From Mesorhizobium sp. YIM 152430 (lineage in GTDB: Bacteria; Pseudomonadota; Alphaproteobacteria; Rhizobiales; Rhizobiaceae), in contig NZ_JARGES010000055.1 in NCBI RefSeq assembly GCF_029210365.1, forward strand, positions 163,354-227,353: 64,000 bases of DNA. Direction: 5' to 3'. Positions within the stretch are counted from its first letter, which is position 1, and each line of letters begins with the position of its first letter. Both the position numbers and the translations under genes were made by a program. The notes below the pieces were generated by a model that worked only from the letters and a program-made list of their open reading frames with translations, was not told the origin of the DNA and searched no databases. This document shows positions 29,054-37,848 of this stretch, one piece after another.

Positions 29054-29345
29054 AACAGTCTTCTTTCTGGCGCGCGGAACGTTCCGGGCGCAAAATTCAA
29101 TGCCGCAGGGCGCAACCTGCGTGCGATATGTCAAAATGGGATCGACAAGGCGGCAGACCCTGCGGGCCCGCGCGACTGCGCTGTCGTCGCCGCGGTCATC
29201 CGCGGGCTTGCCTTGAAAATGAGACAAGGCAAAGACGCAACCAGTCCGTATTCGGGAAAGCCGGAAAGTCCGGCCCAAGCGCCTCGTGAGGCTCATATGG
29301 CCCTGTTCGCTGCCAAATGCAACCGAAACTTGCTGCGGTGCAAAA
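29054..29345 (-). promoter_or_regulatory. Long structured leader of the DEAD-box helicase gene
   Basis: This 292-nt gap separates ilvA from the helicase TTG. It contains at least two perfect short hairpins: GCCTTG-N9-CAAGGC at 29210-29230 and GCCGGA-AAG-TCCGGC at 29260-29274. Long 5' leaders with autoregulation are known for cold-shock DEAD-box helicases. The leader role here is inference, and part of the gap must hold the promoter. Confidence 0.4.
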
Positions 29346-30599
29346 TCAGATCACCAGACCGGCGATCGTCTCATTGTCCGTGATGTCCTGATAGGTCCAT
29401 CCTGCCGCCTCGAATTTTTCGGCGAGAACCGCAAAATTGGCCGGGTTCTTCGTCTCGATGCCGATCAGCACGGAGCCGAAATTGCGCGCGGATTTTTTCA
29501 GATACTCGAACCGGGCGATGTCGTCCTCCGGGCCGAGCAGGTCGAGGAAATCGCGCAGCGCGCCGGGACGCTGGGGAAAGCGGAAGACGAAATATTTCTT
29601 CAAGCCTTCGAAGCGCAGCGCCCGTTCCTTGACGTCCGGCAGGCGCTCGAAATCGAAATTGCCGCCCGAGACGACGAGGACGATCGTCTTCCCGGCGATT
29701 TCGTCAGGCCGCAGATCCTTCAGCGCGTCGATCGCCAGCGCGCCGGCCGGCTCCAGCACGACGCCCTCGACATTCAGCATCTCGATGATCGTCGCGCAGA
29801 CGCGGTTTTCCGGAATGCGCGTCACATCGACCGGCGAAAAATGCGACAGCGCCGCGAAATTCGCCTCGCCGATCTCCGCCACCGACGCCCCGTCGACGAA
29901 ATTGTCGACCTGGGGCAACCGCACGCGCCGACCTTCGCTCAGGCTCGAATGCAGGCTCGACGCGCCGACCGGCTCGGCAAAGAGAAACTGTGTCCCGGCA
30001 TCGGCGAGATAGTGCGTGACACCTGCCGCGAGCCCGCCGCCGCCGACCGGCAGCACGATCAGGTCGGCGCGAACGTCGCCGGGAAGCTGCGCCTCGATCT
30101 CCTGCGCGACGCTCGCCTGTCCTTCGATGATGTCTTCATGGTCGAAGGGCGGCACCATCAGCCCGCCCGTCCCGGCGGCGAAAGCCTGCGCGGCGCGGTA
30201 GCAGGCGTCGAAATAGTCTCCGGTCAGGCGAATTTCGACGAACTCGCCGCCGAAGAGGCGCGTCTTGTCGATCTTCTGCTGCGGCGTCGTCACCGGCATG
30301 AAGATGACGCCGCGCTTGGAAAGATGCCGGCACACATAGGCAAAGCCCTGCGCGTGGTTGCCCGCCGAAGCGCAGACGAACACCTCCGGTCCCGAACCCG
30401 CTTCCAGAACCTTGCGGAAGAAGTTGAATGCACCGCGGATCTTGTAGGAGCGCACCGGCGACAGATCTTCGCGCTTGAGGAAGATGCGCGCGCCGGTCTT
30501 TTTCGACAGATACGCATTCTCCTGCAACGGCGTCTCGGGAAAGAGCGCGCGCATGGCCTCGGTTGCCTGGCGAACGGCGTCCTTGAAGTCACGGTGCAA
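29346..30599 (-). CDS. ilvA: Threonine ammonia-lyase (short form)
   Basis: A PLP enzyme that converts L-threonine to 2-oxobutanoate, the first step to isoleucine. The 417-aa protein has the PLP lysine K53 (PVRSYKIRGAFNF), the loop ASAGNHAQG and the glycine loop LPVGGGGLAAG. One ACT-like regulatory domain occupies about 330-417. It is shorter than E. coli IlvA (514 aa), which has two ACT-like segments. The start is TTG at 30599 with AGGAAGG 9 nt upstream. It is divergent from trkH. Confidence 0.93.
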   Translation of the reverse strand: MHRDFKDAVRQATEAMRALFPETPLQENAYLSKKTGARIFLKREDLSPVRSYKIRGAFNFFRKVLEAGSGPEVFVCASAGNHAQGFAYVCRHLSKRGVIFMPVTTPQQKIDKTRLFGGEFVEIRLTGDYFDACYRAAQAFAAGTGGLMVPPFDHEDIIEGQASVAQEIEAQLPGDVRADLIVLPVGGGGLAAGVTHYLADAGTQFLFAEPVGASSLHSSLSEGRRVRLPQVDNFVDGASVAEIGEANFAALSHFSPVDVTRIPENRVCATIIEMLNVEGVVLEPAGALAIDALKDLRPDEIAGKTIVLVVSGGNFDFERLPDVKERALRFEGLKKYFVFRFPQRPGALRDFLDLLGPEDDIARFEYLKKSARNFGSVLIGIETKNPANFAVLAEKFEAAGWTYQDITDNETIAGLVI

Positions 30600-30712
30600 G
30601 GGCTTCAGCCTTCCTGCGGGTCTTTGTCTGTTGGCGCGTCAGCCGCGCTATTGCATATTCGGTGCGCGGAAGCCACTGTCGCGCCGCTTCAAGGGGTCAA
30701 GACGGGGAAGAC

Positions 30713-32170
30713 GTGCAGTATCTCGCCATTCGCACCGCGATCCACATCGCGGCGATCTTCGCCATCTATCTGTCCCTCGCCATGTTCATCCCGGCTGGCG
30801 TGGACCTTTATTTCGGCAATGAGGATTGGCAGGTCTTCGCATTCTCCGCGGTCCTGACCGGCGGGCTGGCGCTGGCCGTGGCGGCGGCGACGCAGGGGCG
30901 CCCCCCGGTTCTTTCGGCGCGCTTCGGCTTCTTCGTCGTCAATCTTCTCTGGCTGACGACATGCATCGTCGGCGCCATTCCTTTCCTCACCTCGTCGCTG
31001 GAAATATCGCTCACCGATGCCGTGTTCGAATCGGTTTCCGGCATCACTACAACGGGCGCAACTGTCCTGACGGGCCTTGATTCCCTGCCGCCCGGCATCC
31101 TGATCTGGCGCTCGCTCCTGCAATGGATCGGCGGGCTCGGCGTCATCGCGCTCGGCCTTTTCGTCCTGCCCTTCCTCAATGTCGGCGGCGTCTCCTATTT
31201 CAAAATCGAATCCTCCGACATTTCGGACCGGCCCTTCGAGCGGTTCTCGACCTATACGGCGAACCTGATCGCGATCTATGTCGCGCTCACGGTCATCTGC
31301 GCCATCTGCTATGCGGCCGCCGGCATGACCGGCTTCAATGCCGTCAACCACGCGCTGACGACCATATCGACCGCCGGCTTCTCGACCCATGATTCATCCA
31401 TGGCCTTCTACGACGACAATTTGCCGGTGCTGTGGATCGCCACCGTCTTCATGTTCATCGGCGCCCTGCCCTTCGCCATCGTCATCCTGCTCCTGACGCG
31501 CGGGCGCATCGATTCCCTGCGCGATCCGCAATTGCGAGTCTTTGCAGGCTATGTGCTGATCTTCATTCTGGCCGTGACGATCTATGTGCGCCTGTCGAGC
31601 GACATCGCCTTCATCGACGCGCTGACGCATTCGGCCTTCAATTTCATGTCGATCATCACGACGACGGGCTACGCAAGTTCGGACTATACGGCCTGGGGTC
31701 CGTTCGCCTTCGCCTGCGCCTTCGTCGCCATGTTCCTCGGCGGCTGCTCGGGCTCGACCACCGGCGGCATCAAGGCTTACCGCTTCCTGATCCTGTTCGA
31801 ACTGGTGCTGAACGGCCTGCGCCGCCTCGTCTATCCCAACACGGTGCAAAGCGTGCGCTATGGCGACCGCCCTGTCGACGACGCCATGCAGCGCGCCGTC
31901 GTCCTCTTCATCGCCTCGTTCTTCATCCTGTGGCTGATCACGACGATCCTCCTGTCGGCGACGGGGCTCGATTTCATCAGCGCCATGTCGGGTGCCCTGA
32001 CGGCACTCACCAACGTCGGCCCCGGCCTTGGCGACGTCATTGGACCGGTCGGCAATTTCGCGACGGTCCCCGAGACGGCCAAATGGATTCTCGCCCTCGC
32101 CATGCTGATGGGCCGGCTCGAAATCCTGGCCGTCCTAGTGATCTTCACGCCGATCTTCTGGAACCGTTGA
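30713..32170 (+). CDS. trkH: TrkH-family potassium uptake protein
   Basis: The 485-aa integral membrane K+ translocating subunit works with a cytosolic TrkA/KtrA regulator encoded elsewhere. Four pore-loop repeats are visible: VSGITTTGATVL, TISTAGFSTHD, SIITTTGYASSDY and ALTNVGPGLGD. Each has the selectivity-filter glycine expected of the TrkH/KtrB family. The start at GTG 30713 is preceded by a GGGGAAG and gives the normal first helix (YLAIRTAIHIAAIFAI). It converges on the ferredoxin-like gene with a 5-nt gap. Confidence 0.92.
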   Translation: MQYLAIRTAIHIAAIFAIYLSLAMFIPAGVDLYFGNEDWQVFAFSAVLTGGLALAVAAATQGRPPVLSARFGFFVVNLLWLTTCIVGAIPFLTSSLEISLTDAVFESVSGITTTGATVLTGLDSLPPGILIWRSLLQWIGGLGVIALGLFVLPFLNVGGVSYFKIESSDISDRPFERFSTYTANLIAIYVALTVICAICYAAAGMTGFNAVNHALTTISTAGFSTHDSSMAFYDDNLPVLWIATVFMFIGALPFAIVILLLTRGRIDSLRDPQLRVFAGYVLIFILAVTIYVRLSSDIAFIDALTHSAFNFMSIITTTGYASSDYTAWGPFAFACAFVAMFLGGCSGSTTGGIKAYRFLILFELVLNGLRRLVYPNTVQSVRYGDRPVDDAMQRAVVLFIASFFILWLITTILLSATGLDFISAMSGALTALTNVGPGLGDVIGPVGNFATVPETAKWILALAMLMGRLEILAVLVIFTPIFWNR

Positions 32171-32175
32171 AAAAC

Positions 32176-32817
32176 TCAAGCCCGCAAGAACGCATCCATG
32201 TGAAACGCCTGCACCACAGCGGGATAGCGATACGCATCGTGCGGGCAGGCATTGCGCGCGATGCAGCCCTGCCCGCGACAGGTCGCACCGTCCGCGCGGA
32301 CATGGCCCCGGCACGCCCCGACATCATATCCGTCCGCGTCGAACGCCCCCACCGGGCAAACCGCCAAACACGGCTTCTTCCGGCATTCATCACAAAGATG
32401 CCGCGCCCTCGGCGCCTCCCCGAACGCCAGCGCGCGATCGAGCAGCAGCGCCCCGCGATAGGCGTGCCACAATCCGAACTCCGGGTGCATCAATATGCCG
32501 AGCGGCGACGGTTTCAATCCTTCCGCCCGCATCGCCCATTGCTGGAACGGCAGGTATGGCCAGTCGCTGGGATAGACCGCCCGCGCGCCGAGCGCATTTG
32601 CAGCTTCATCGATGACATGGCGCGACCAGGAGTCGAGCGGATCGGCAACGCCTTCGTTCCGAGCCTGCCACGCCTGAAAGTGCGTCCAATACTCCGCTCC
32701 GCCGTGGCCGATGAGCAGAACCGCCTGCGCCGGCGCATCCTCGCCGGTCTCGAAGTTGAATCCGCCACGCAAGATGAGACCTGAGGACGATAATAAGGTG
32801 GAAATGCTCTCGGTCAT
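32176..32817 (-). CDS. 4Fe-4S ferredoxin-like protein
   Basis: A roughly 213-aa protein whose C-terminal third carries cysteine clusters: HLCDECRKKPCLAVCPVG (CxxCxxxxCxxxCP) and, further on, GATCRGQGCIARNACP. These suggest two iron-sulfur clusters, with the second atypical. The N-terminal 120 residues are of unknown fold. It lies downstream of the MttB-family gene on the same strand after 161 nt, so a redox role near the corrinoid system is possible but unproven. Start uncertain: ATG 32817 is used here, while ATG 32886 or GTG 32889 (GGAAGGGG upstream) would add about 23 residues. Confidence 0.75.
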   Translation of the reverse strand: MTESISTLLSSSGLILRGGFNFETGEDAPAQAVLLIGHGGAEYWTHFQAWQARNEGVADPLDSWSRHVIDEAANALGARAVYPSDWPYLPFQQWAMRAEGLKPSPLGILMHPEFGLWHAYRGALLLDRALAFGEAPRARHLCDECRKKPCLAVCPVGAFDADGYDVGACRGHVRADGATCRGQGCIARNACPHDAYRYPAVVQAFHMDAFLRA

Positions 32818-32978
32818 CACGTGGCTGAGCCGCGAAAAACCTGCACCCTGCGTCGTCGCTCCCGTTCCAGCCACGACACCAAGCATCACCCCTTCCCGTC
32901 CGGCCCTCGCATCGCCGAGCGCCAGACTTCCTTGTGAATGATGTCGGCCACTTTAGCCCGGCCTGTCACGGGCTCCTT

Positions 32979-34553
32979 TCAAGTGAAGGCGTCGGGCATG
33001 GACTCCTTCTTCTTTCCCATGAAGTCCTTCAGCCCGTCCTCGATGCCAGGATCGAGAAATGGCGCCTCATAGGTGTCGAGCCAGCGGCGCGCGAGGTCGT
33101 TCGCGCGCTGCGGCGCGGTCTTCTCGCCCTCGGCCAGCCATTGTTCGTAGGAATTGTTGTCGGCGATCGACGAGCGGTAGAACGCGGACTGGAAATTCGC
33201 CTGCGTATGCGCGCAGCCGAGATAATGGCTGCCGGGACCGACTTCGCGGATCGCATCCAGTGCCTGTCCGTTTTCCGAAAGATCGACGCCGGCGGCGAAC
33301 TTCTGCTGCATTCCAAGCTGGTCGACATCCATCATGAACTTCTCGTAGCAGGAGGCGAGCCCGCCTTCGAGCCAGCCGGCGGCGTGCAGCACGAAATTCG
33401 TGCCGGCCAGAACGGTCGAGTTCAGCGTGTTGGCGCTCTCATACGCCGCCTGCGCATCCGGCACCTTGGAGGCGCAGAGCGATCCGCCGGTGCGGAAGGG
33501 CAGGCCGAGCCGGCGCGCGAGCTGGCCCGCGCCGTATGAAACCAGCGTCGGCTCCGGCGTGCCGAAGGTCGGCGCGCCGGACTGCATCGAGATCGACGAG
33601 GCGAAGGTGCCGAAAAGCACCGGCGCGCCCGGCCGCACCAATTGCGTAAAGGAGGCGCCGGCGAGCACCTCGGCCAGAACCTGCGTCAGCGTGCCGGCCA
33701 CCGTCACCGGGCTCATCGCGCCGGCCAGGATGAAGGGTGTGATGATCGTCGCCTGGTTGGCGCGCGCATAGACCTTTGCCGCGCCCAGCATGGTTTCGTC
33801 GAAGACCATCGGCGAGTTGGCGTTGATCAGGTTGATGATGACCGTGTTCTCGTCGACGAATTTATCGCCGAACAGGATCTTCGCCATCGCCACCGTGTCC
33901 TCGGCGCGCTCCGGCGCGGTGACGGAGCCCATGAAGGGCTTGTCGGAGAACTTCATGTGGCTGAACACCATGTCGAGATGGCGCTTGTTGACCGGAATGT
34001 CGACCGGCTCGCACACCGTTCCGCCCGAATGATGGATCGACGGCGCCATATAGGCGAGCTTCACGAAATTGCGGAAATCCTCGATCGTCGCATAGCGGCG
34101 GTTGCCGTCGAGGTCGCGCACGAAGGGCGGGCCGTAGACCGGCGCGAAGACCGTCGCATCGCCGCCGATCTGGACGGAGCGCTCGGGATTGCGCGCGTGC
34201 TGGGTGAAGACGGACGGCGCGGTCTTCAAGAGCTCGCGGCACAGCCCCTTGGGAAAATGCACGCGCTCGCCGTGCACGTCGGCCCCCGCCTCTCTCCACA
34301 GTTCCAGCGCCTCGGCATCGTCGCGGAACTCGATCCCGATTTCTTCGAGAACCGTGTCGGCATTGGCCTCGATCAGCGCCAGCCCTTCCTCGTTCAGCAC
34401 TTCATAGAGCGGGACCTGGCGCTTGATGTAGGTCAGCGTCTTGCCCGGACCGCCGCCCGAACGCGCCGCGCGCCGTGCCGACGCGCCGCCGCCGGCACCG
34501 CGCCCGCGCCGTCCCGTGCCCGCCTCTTCCGCGTGAGCGAGATTTTCGTCCAT
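32979..34553 (-). CDS. MttB-family quaternary-amine:corrinoid methyltransferase (non-pyrrolysine, MtgB-like)
   Basis: A 524-aa TIM-barrel methyltransferase that would pass a methyl group from a trimethylammonium compound to Co(I) corrinoid. No amber codon interrupts the frame, so this is the non-pyrrolysine branch that includes glycine-betaine MtgB, proline-betaine MtpB and carnitine MtcB. The N-terminal 35 residues are Gly/Arg-rich and look disordered. The barrel holds HHSGGTVCEPVD and SIADNNSYEQWL. It is divergent from its corrinoid protein across a 268-bp control region. The start at 34553 has AAGGA 10 nt upstream. Glycine betaine is the likeliest substrate, by inference. Confidence 0.88.
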   Translation of the reverse strand: MDENLAHAEEAGTGRRGRGAGGGASARRAARSGGGPGKTLTYIKRQVPLYEVLNEEGLALIEANADTVLEEIGIEFRDDAEALELWREAGADVHGERVHFPKGLCRELLKTAPSVFTQHARNPERSVQIGGDATVFAPVYGPPFVRDLDGNRRYATIEDFRNFVKLAYMAPSIHHSGGTVCEPVDIPVNKRHLDMVFSHMKFSDKPFMGSVTAPERAEDTVAMAKILFGDKFVDENTVIINLINANSPMVFDETMLGAAKVYARANQATIITPFILAGAMSPVTVAGTLTQVLAEVLAGASFTQLVRPGAPVLFGTFASSISMQSGAPTFGTPEPTLVSYGAGQLARRLGLPFRTGGSLCASKVPDAQAAYESANTLNSTVLAGTNFVLHAAGWLEGGLASCYEKFMMDVDQLGMQQKFAAGVDLSENGQALDAIREVGPGSHYLGCAHTQANFQSAFYRSSIADNNSYEQWLAEGEKTAPQRANDLARRWLDTYEAPFLDPGIEDGLKDFMGKKKESMPDAFT

Positions 34554-34821
34554 GTCCAACCCGTCCTTATTCCGTTCGCCGCCGGTCGCGACGTTTTCCC
34601 GCCAATCTAGTGGAGGGCGGTTTGCGAACGGGCTTGGCCGCGCCAAACCGTGTCGCAAAATCGACACGGAATCCTGCGTGTTTTCGGCTGAGTTTCACGG
34701 TCGTTTTCGTTTCCGCCGACGTCGCATTCCGACTATGGGAAATCGCCGCCGTCAGAATATGAATTGGGCACGACAAATCAGGCGTGTAGTCGCGCTTGCC
34801 CGAGCCTTTCAGGAGTACCCG
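34554..34821. promoter_or_regulatory. Divergent control region of the corrinoid methyltransferase cluster
   Basis: This 268-bp gap separates the MttB-family gene from the corrinoid-protein gene. It holds the 22-bp palindrome CCGTGTCG-N6-CGACACGG (34648-34669), with perfect 8-bp arms. It looks like a dimeric repressor or activator site controlling both transcripts. No cobalamin riboswitch signature is visible. AGGAG lies 8 nt upstream of the corrinoid-protein start. Confidence 0.6.
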
Positions 34822-35520
34822 ATGTCCGACGACGAAATCATCCTGTCCGAACTGTCCGACGACGAACTCGTTCAGCAGATGCACGACGATCTCTATGACG
34901 GGCTGAAGGAAGAGATCGAGGAAGGAACCAACATCCTGCTCGAGCGCGGCTGGGAACCCTACCGGGTGCTCACCGAGGCGCTGGTCGAGGGAATGCGCAT
35001 CGTCGGCGAGGATTTTCGCGACGGCATCCTGTTCGTTCCCGAAGTGCTCCTCTCCGCCAATGCGATGAAGGCCGGCATGGCGATCCTGCGCCCGCTGCTC
35101 GCCGCCACCAATGCGCCCAAGCAGGGCAAGCTGGTCATTGGCACGGTCAAGGGCGACATCCACGATATCGGCAAGAACCTCGTCGGCATGATGATGGAGG
35201 GCGCCGGCTTCGACGTGGTCGACCTCGGCATCAACAATCCAGTCGAGAACTATCTGAATGCGATCGAGGAACACCAGCCGGACATCATCGGCATGTCGGC
35301 GCTGCTCACGACCACCATGCCCTACATGAAGGTCGTCATCGACACGATGAAGGAGAAGGGCATTCGCGACGATTTCGTCGTGCTCGTCGGCGGCGCGCCG
35401 CTCAACGAGGAGTTCGGCAAGGCCGTTGGTGCCGATGCCTATTGCCGCGACGCTGCGGTGGCGGTCGAAACAGCCAAGGACTTCATGAAGCGCAAGCACA
35501 ACGTCCGCGCTTCGGTCTGA
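34822..35520 (+). CDS. Corrinoid (B12-binding) methyl-carrier protein, MtgC/MtbC-like
   Basis: The 232-aa protein has the two-domain layout of methyltransferase-associated corrinoid proteins. A helical cap lies at about 10-95 and a Rossmann B12 domain at about 100-225. The base-off cobalt ligand motif is D112-I-H114-D-I-G117 (KGDIHDIGKNL), with the downstream MSALLTTTM and GGAPL segments. It accepts the methyl from the MttB-like enzyme and donates it to the THF methyltransferase. The start at 34822 has AGGAG upstream. A hairpin terminator follows the stop. Confidence 0.93.
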   Translation: MSDDEIILSELSDDELVQQMHDDLYDGLKEEIEEGTNILLERGWEPYRVLTEALVEGMRIVGEDFRDGILFVPEVLLSANAMKAGMAILRPLLAATNAPKQGKLVIGTVKGDIHDIGKNLVGMMMEGAGFDVVDLGINNPVENYLNAIEEHQPDIIGMSALLTTTMPYMKVVIDTMKEKGIRDDFVVLVGGAPLNEEFGKAVGADAYCRDAAVAVETAKDFMKRKHNVRASV

Positions 35521-35527
35521 AACGAGA

Positions 35528-35548
35528 AAGGGCGCCAGTGGCGCCCTT
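35528..35548. terminator. Hairpin between the corrinoid-protein gene and the entericidin-like gene
   Basis: AAGGGCGCC-AGT-GGCGCCCTT is a perfect 9-bp stem, 7 nt past the corrinoid-protein stop and 22 nt from the convergent small lipoprotein stop. The U-tract is weak on both sides. It probably terminates both transcripts. Confidence 0.65.
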
Positions 35549-35570
35549 CGCTGTTCCGATTGGCGGCGGC

Positions 35571-35726
35571 TCAGTTCGCCGCGCGCGAGACGTTGCGGCC
35601 GGCAGACTGCGTCGCCTCGACCGTGTTGGCAGCATCCGCACCCACGCCGCGGATGGTGTTTGCACAGCCGCTTGCCATCACCGCGACAGCGAAGACGATT
35701 GCGATGCTCGAAATTGCCTTGGACAT
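35571..35726 (-). CDS. Entericidin-like small lipoprotein
   Basis: A 51-aa gene, too short for most ORF cut-offs, with start ATG 35726 and GGGAG 9 nt upstream. It has an N-terminal hydrophobic segment ending in a lipobox (VMASGC, Cys at residue 21), then NTIRGVGADAANT, the conserved entericidin EcnA/B pattern. Such lipoproteins are membrane-inserted and induced at stationary phase. It is antisense within the corrinoid cluster. No partner gene is adjacent. Confidence 0.82.
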   Translation of the reverse strand: MSKAISSIAIVFAVAVMASGCANTIRGVGADAANTVEATQSAGRNVSRAAN

Positions 35727-35752
35727 TTGATCTGCTCCCGGAATGATGTGGC

Positions 35753-36397
35753 ATGGAAAAATCTGGTTCCATCCGTGAACGCGCCAGACCGCAAAAGGTT
35801 CTCGTCATCGCCTGCGGGATGATCGCGCGCGAGGTCATTGCGGTTAAGGAAGCCTTGCGCCTCGATCACCTGGATCTGACCTGCCTGCCCGCCGAGTTCC
35901 ACTATCGTCCTGATCGCATCGCCCCCGCCCTCGACATCGCGATCGGCAAGGCGCGCGCGGAAGGCATCGAGAACATCTTCGTCGGCTATGCCGACTGCGG
36001 CACGGGCGGCGACATAGACAAGGTCTGCGCGACCCATGGCGTCGAGCGCATCGACGGTCCGCATTGCTTTGCCTTCTACCAGGGACTTTCCGCCTTCGAG
36101 GCAATCGCCGACGCGGACATGACTTCGTTCTACATGACCGATTTCCTCTGCCGGCATTTCGACGCCTTCTTCATGAAGCCGATGGGTCTCGACCGGCATC
36201 CCGAACTGATCCGCGACTTCTTCGGCAATTACGAGAAAGTCGTTTATCTGGCGCAAACCGACGATCCGGCGCTCGAGGCCGTGGCGATCCGCGCGGCGAA
36301 GATGCTCCGCCTCGCCTATGAGCGCCGCCATACCGGCTATGGCGATCTGACCCCCGCCCTCAAAAAGGCACATGGCATGGTCAATCAGGGCGCCTGA
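35753..36397 (+). CDS. DUF1638 protein of corrinoid methyltransferase clusters
   Basis: A 214-aa protein of the DUF1638 family. Cysteines are concentrated in family-typical places: C21 (VIACGM), C44 (LTCLP), C82 (YADCGTGG), C92 (KVCATHG) and C105 (GPHCF). They suggest a metal or iron-sulfur site. DUF1638 genes occur regularly beside MttB-family methyltransferases and their corrinoid proteins. The biochemical role is not established; corrinoid or metal handling is a reasonable guess. It starts 27 nt from the divergent entericidin-like gene. Confidence 0.82.
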   Translation: MEKSGSIRERARPQKVLVIACGMIAREVIAVKEALRLDHLDLTCLPAEFHYRPDRIAPALDIAIGKARAEGIENIFVGYADCGTGGDIDKVCATHGVERIDGPHCFAFYQGLSAFEAIADADMTSFYMTDFLCRHFDAFFMKPMGLDRHPELIRDFFGNYEKVVYLAQTDDPALEAVAIRAAKMLRLAYERRHTGYGDLTPALKKAHGMVNQGA

Positions 36398-36416
36398 CAC
36401 GCCAATTGGACCGCCC

Positions 36417-36995
36417 ATGCTTCGCCGCCCCGTCCTTGCGCTTCTCGCGCTCTTCTCCTCCATCACCGCCTCGCTCGCCACCGGCGAAATCGAGAACCTG
36501 ATCACCGATGCCGACCGCGAGCGCCTTGCCGCCTTTGATGGCGCCAAGCAGCGGGCTCTCGACGAGGCCGGGGATGCCGACAGCCAGACGGCCCTTGCCG
36601 CGTTCCGCAAGGCGGCGACGGCCGAAACGTTTCCCTTCGCCGATTTCGACCTCACCGGCGACTGGCAGTGCCGCACGCTGAAGGCCGGCGGTCTCGCCAG
36701 CCTCGTCGTCTATGGCTGGTTCGACTGCCGCGTCACCGATGACGGTTCGGGCTGGCGGCTGGAAAAGCTCACCGGCTCGCAGCGCACGGTCGGCCGCTTC
36801 TTCACGCAAAGCGACACGCGCCTGACCTATCTTGGCGCCTTCTTCGTCGCCGGCGACGCCGCGCCCGAATACGGTGCCGGGGTCGACAGCGATCAGGTCG
36901 GCTATGCCGTGCGCACCGGGCCGGAAAGCTGGCAGATCGAGTTTCCGCTGCCGCGCTACGAATCGACCTTCGACATTCTCGAATTCAGGCGTTAG
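36417..36995 (+). CDS. DUF4893-like exported protein
   Basis: A 192-aa protein with a signal peptide (MLRRPVLALLALFSSITASLA), probably periplasmic. The body matches the DUF4893 style (DLTGDWQCRTLKAGG, FDCRV, TYLGAFF), probably with a disulfide between the two cysteines. No enzymatic motifs are seen. The ATG at 36417 is 19 nt after the DUF1638 stop, which suggests co-transcription although its role in methyl transfer is unclear. Function unknown. Confidence 0.72.
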   Translation: MLRRPVLALLALFSSITASLATGEIENLITDADRERLAAFDGAKQRALDEAGDADSQTALAAFRKAATAETFPFADFDLTGDWQCRTLKAGGLASLVVYGWFDCRVTDDGSGWRLEKLTGSQRTVGRFFTQSDTRLTYLGAFFVAGDAAPEYGAGVDSDQVGYAVRTGPESWQIEFPLPRYESTFDILEFRR

Positions 36996-37092
36996 GGCGC
37001 AATCCCCACGCAACAAATCTGTGGCATTGCTATTGTAGTGCATCCAGGGCTGCCCATCTTGGCGAGCGAATGCGAATGATCATCAGGACGAC

Positions 37093-37740
37093 ATGACCGA
37101 CGAACTCGCCCGTCCCGCGATGCTGCCCGTGCCCGCCATGGCCGCCGGCAAGGCGCGCCTGTCGCAGATATTCCGGCGACTCGCGGCCGAATCGGAACAC
37201 TCGGTTTCGATCGAGGAATTGCGCGATTCGATGGGCGACCGCGGCTTTGCAATGCTGCTCGTCCTGTTCGCCGCGCTCAATCTCCTGCCGCTGCCTCCCG
37301 GATCGACGCTGATCCTCGGCATACCGCTGATGCTGGTTTCCGCGCAGATGATGCTGGGCTATCCGTCCGCATGGCTGCCGCGCTTCCTGCTCGCCAAGTC
37401 GATCGGCGCGGATCGCTTCCGCCATGCCGTCACCTATGTCATTCCGCGCCTCGAATGGCTGGAAAGGCTTGTCCGTCCACGCAACTGGCCGTTCGAGGCG
37501 GCCGATGCCGACCGCTATCTCGGGCTAGCGACCTTCGTCCTTGCGGTCGCCGTCTTCCTGCCGATTCCGCTCGGCAACTGGCTGCCGGCCTTTTCGGTCG
37601 CGGTGATCGGGCTGGCTCTGTCCGAGCGGGACGGCGTCTTCCTCGCCATCGGGCTCGGCCTCGGCGCGCTTTCGCTCGCTATCATCGCCGCGGTCGTCGG
37701 GGCCGGCGCGTTCCTAGCGAGCGCCGTGTTCGGCATCTGA
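37093..37740 (+). CDS. ExoD-family membrane protein
   Basis: A 215-aa integral membrane protein of the ExoD family. The N-terminal soluble segment (about 1-55) has IEELRDSMGDRGFAML. Hydrophobic segments follow, with the characteristic LLPLPPGSTLILGIPLML in the middle. ExoD was named for an exopolysaccharide and alkaline-tolerance phenotype in Rhizobium, and the molecular function is unknown. It lies inside the corrinoid cluster on the same strand but has its own 97-nt upstream gap, so it may be a bystander. Confidence 0.85.
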   Translation: MTDELARPAMLPVPAMAAGKARLSQIFRRLAAESEHSVSIEELRDSMGDRGFAMLLVLFAALNLLPLPPGSTLILGIPLMLVSAQMMLGYPSAWLPRFLLAKSIGADRFRHAVTYVIPRLEWLERLVRPRNWPFEAADADRYLGLATFVLAVAVFLPIPLGNWLPAFSVAVIGLALSERDGVFLAIGLGLGALSLAIIAAVVGAGAFLASAVFGI

Positions 37741-37848
37741 TCGCGACATGCCGGTGCGTCGCTTTTGAAGGCACCCGCGTCGTCCGGCAACAAGCGGCGC
37801 TCATCGCCATGCGGCAATGCTCCGGCAGGTTGATTTCACGGAGCCTTC

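Noticed and set aside
32979..34553. Pyrrolysine-containing trimethylamine methyltransferase (MttB)
   Set aside because: No in-frame amber codon occurs, and no pyl genes are present; the protein belongs to the non-pyrrolysine branch.
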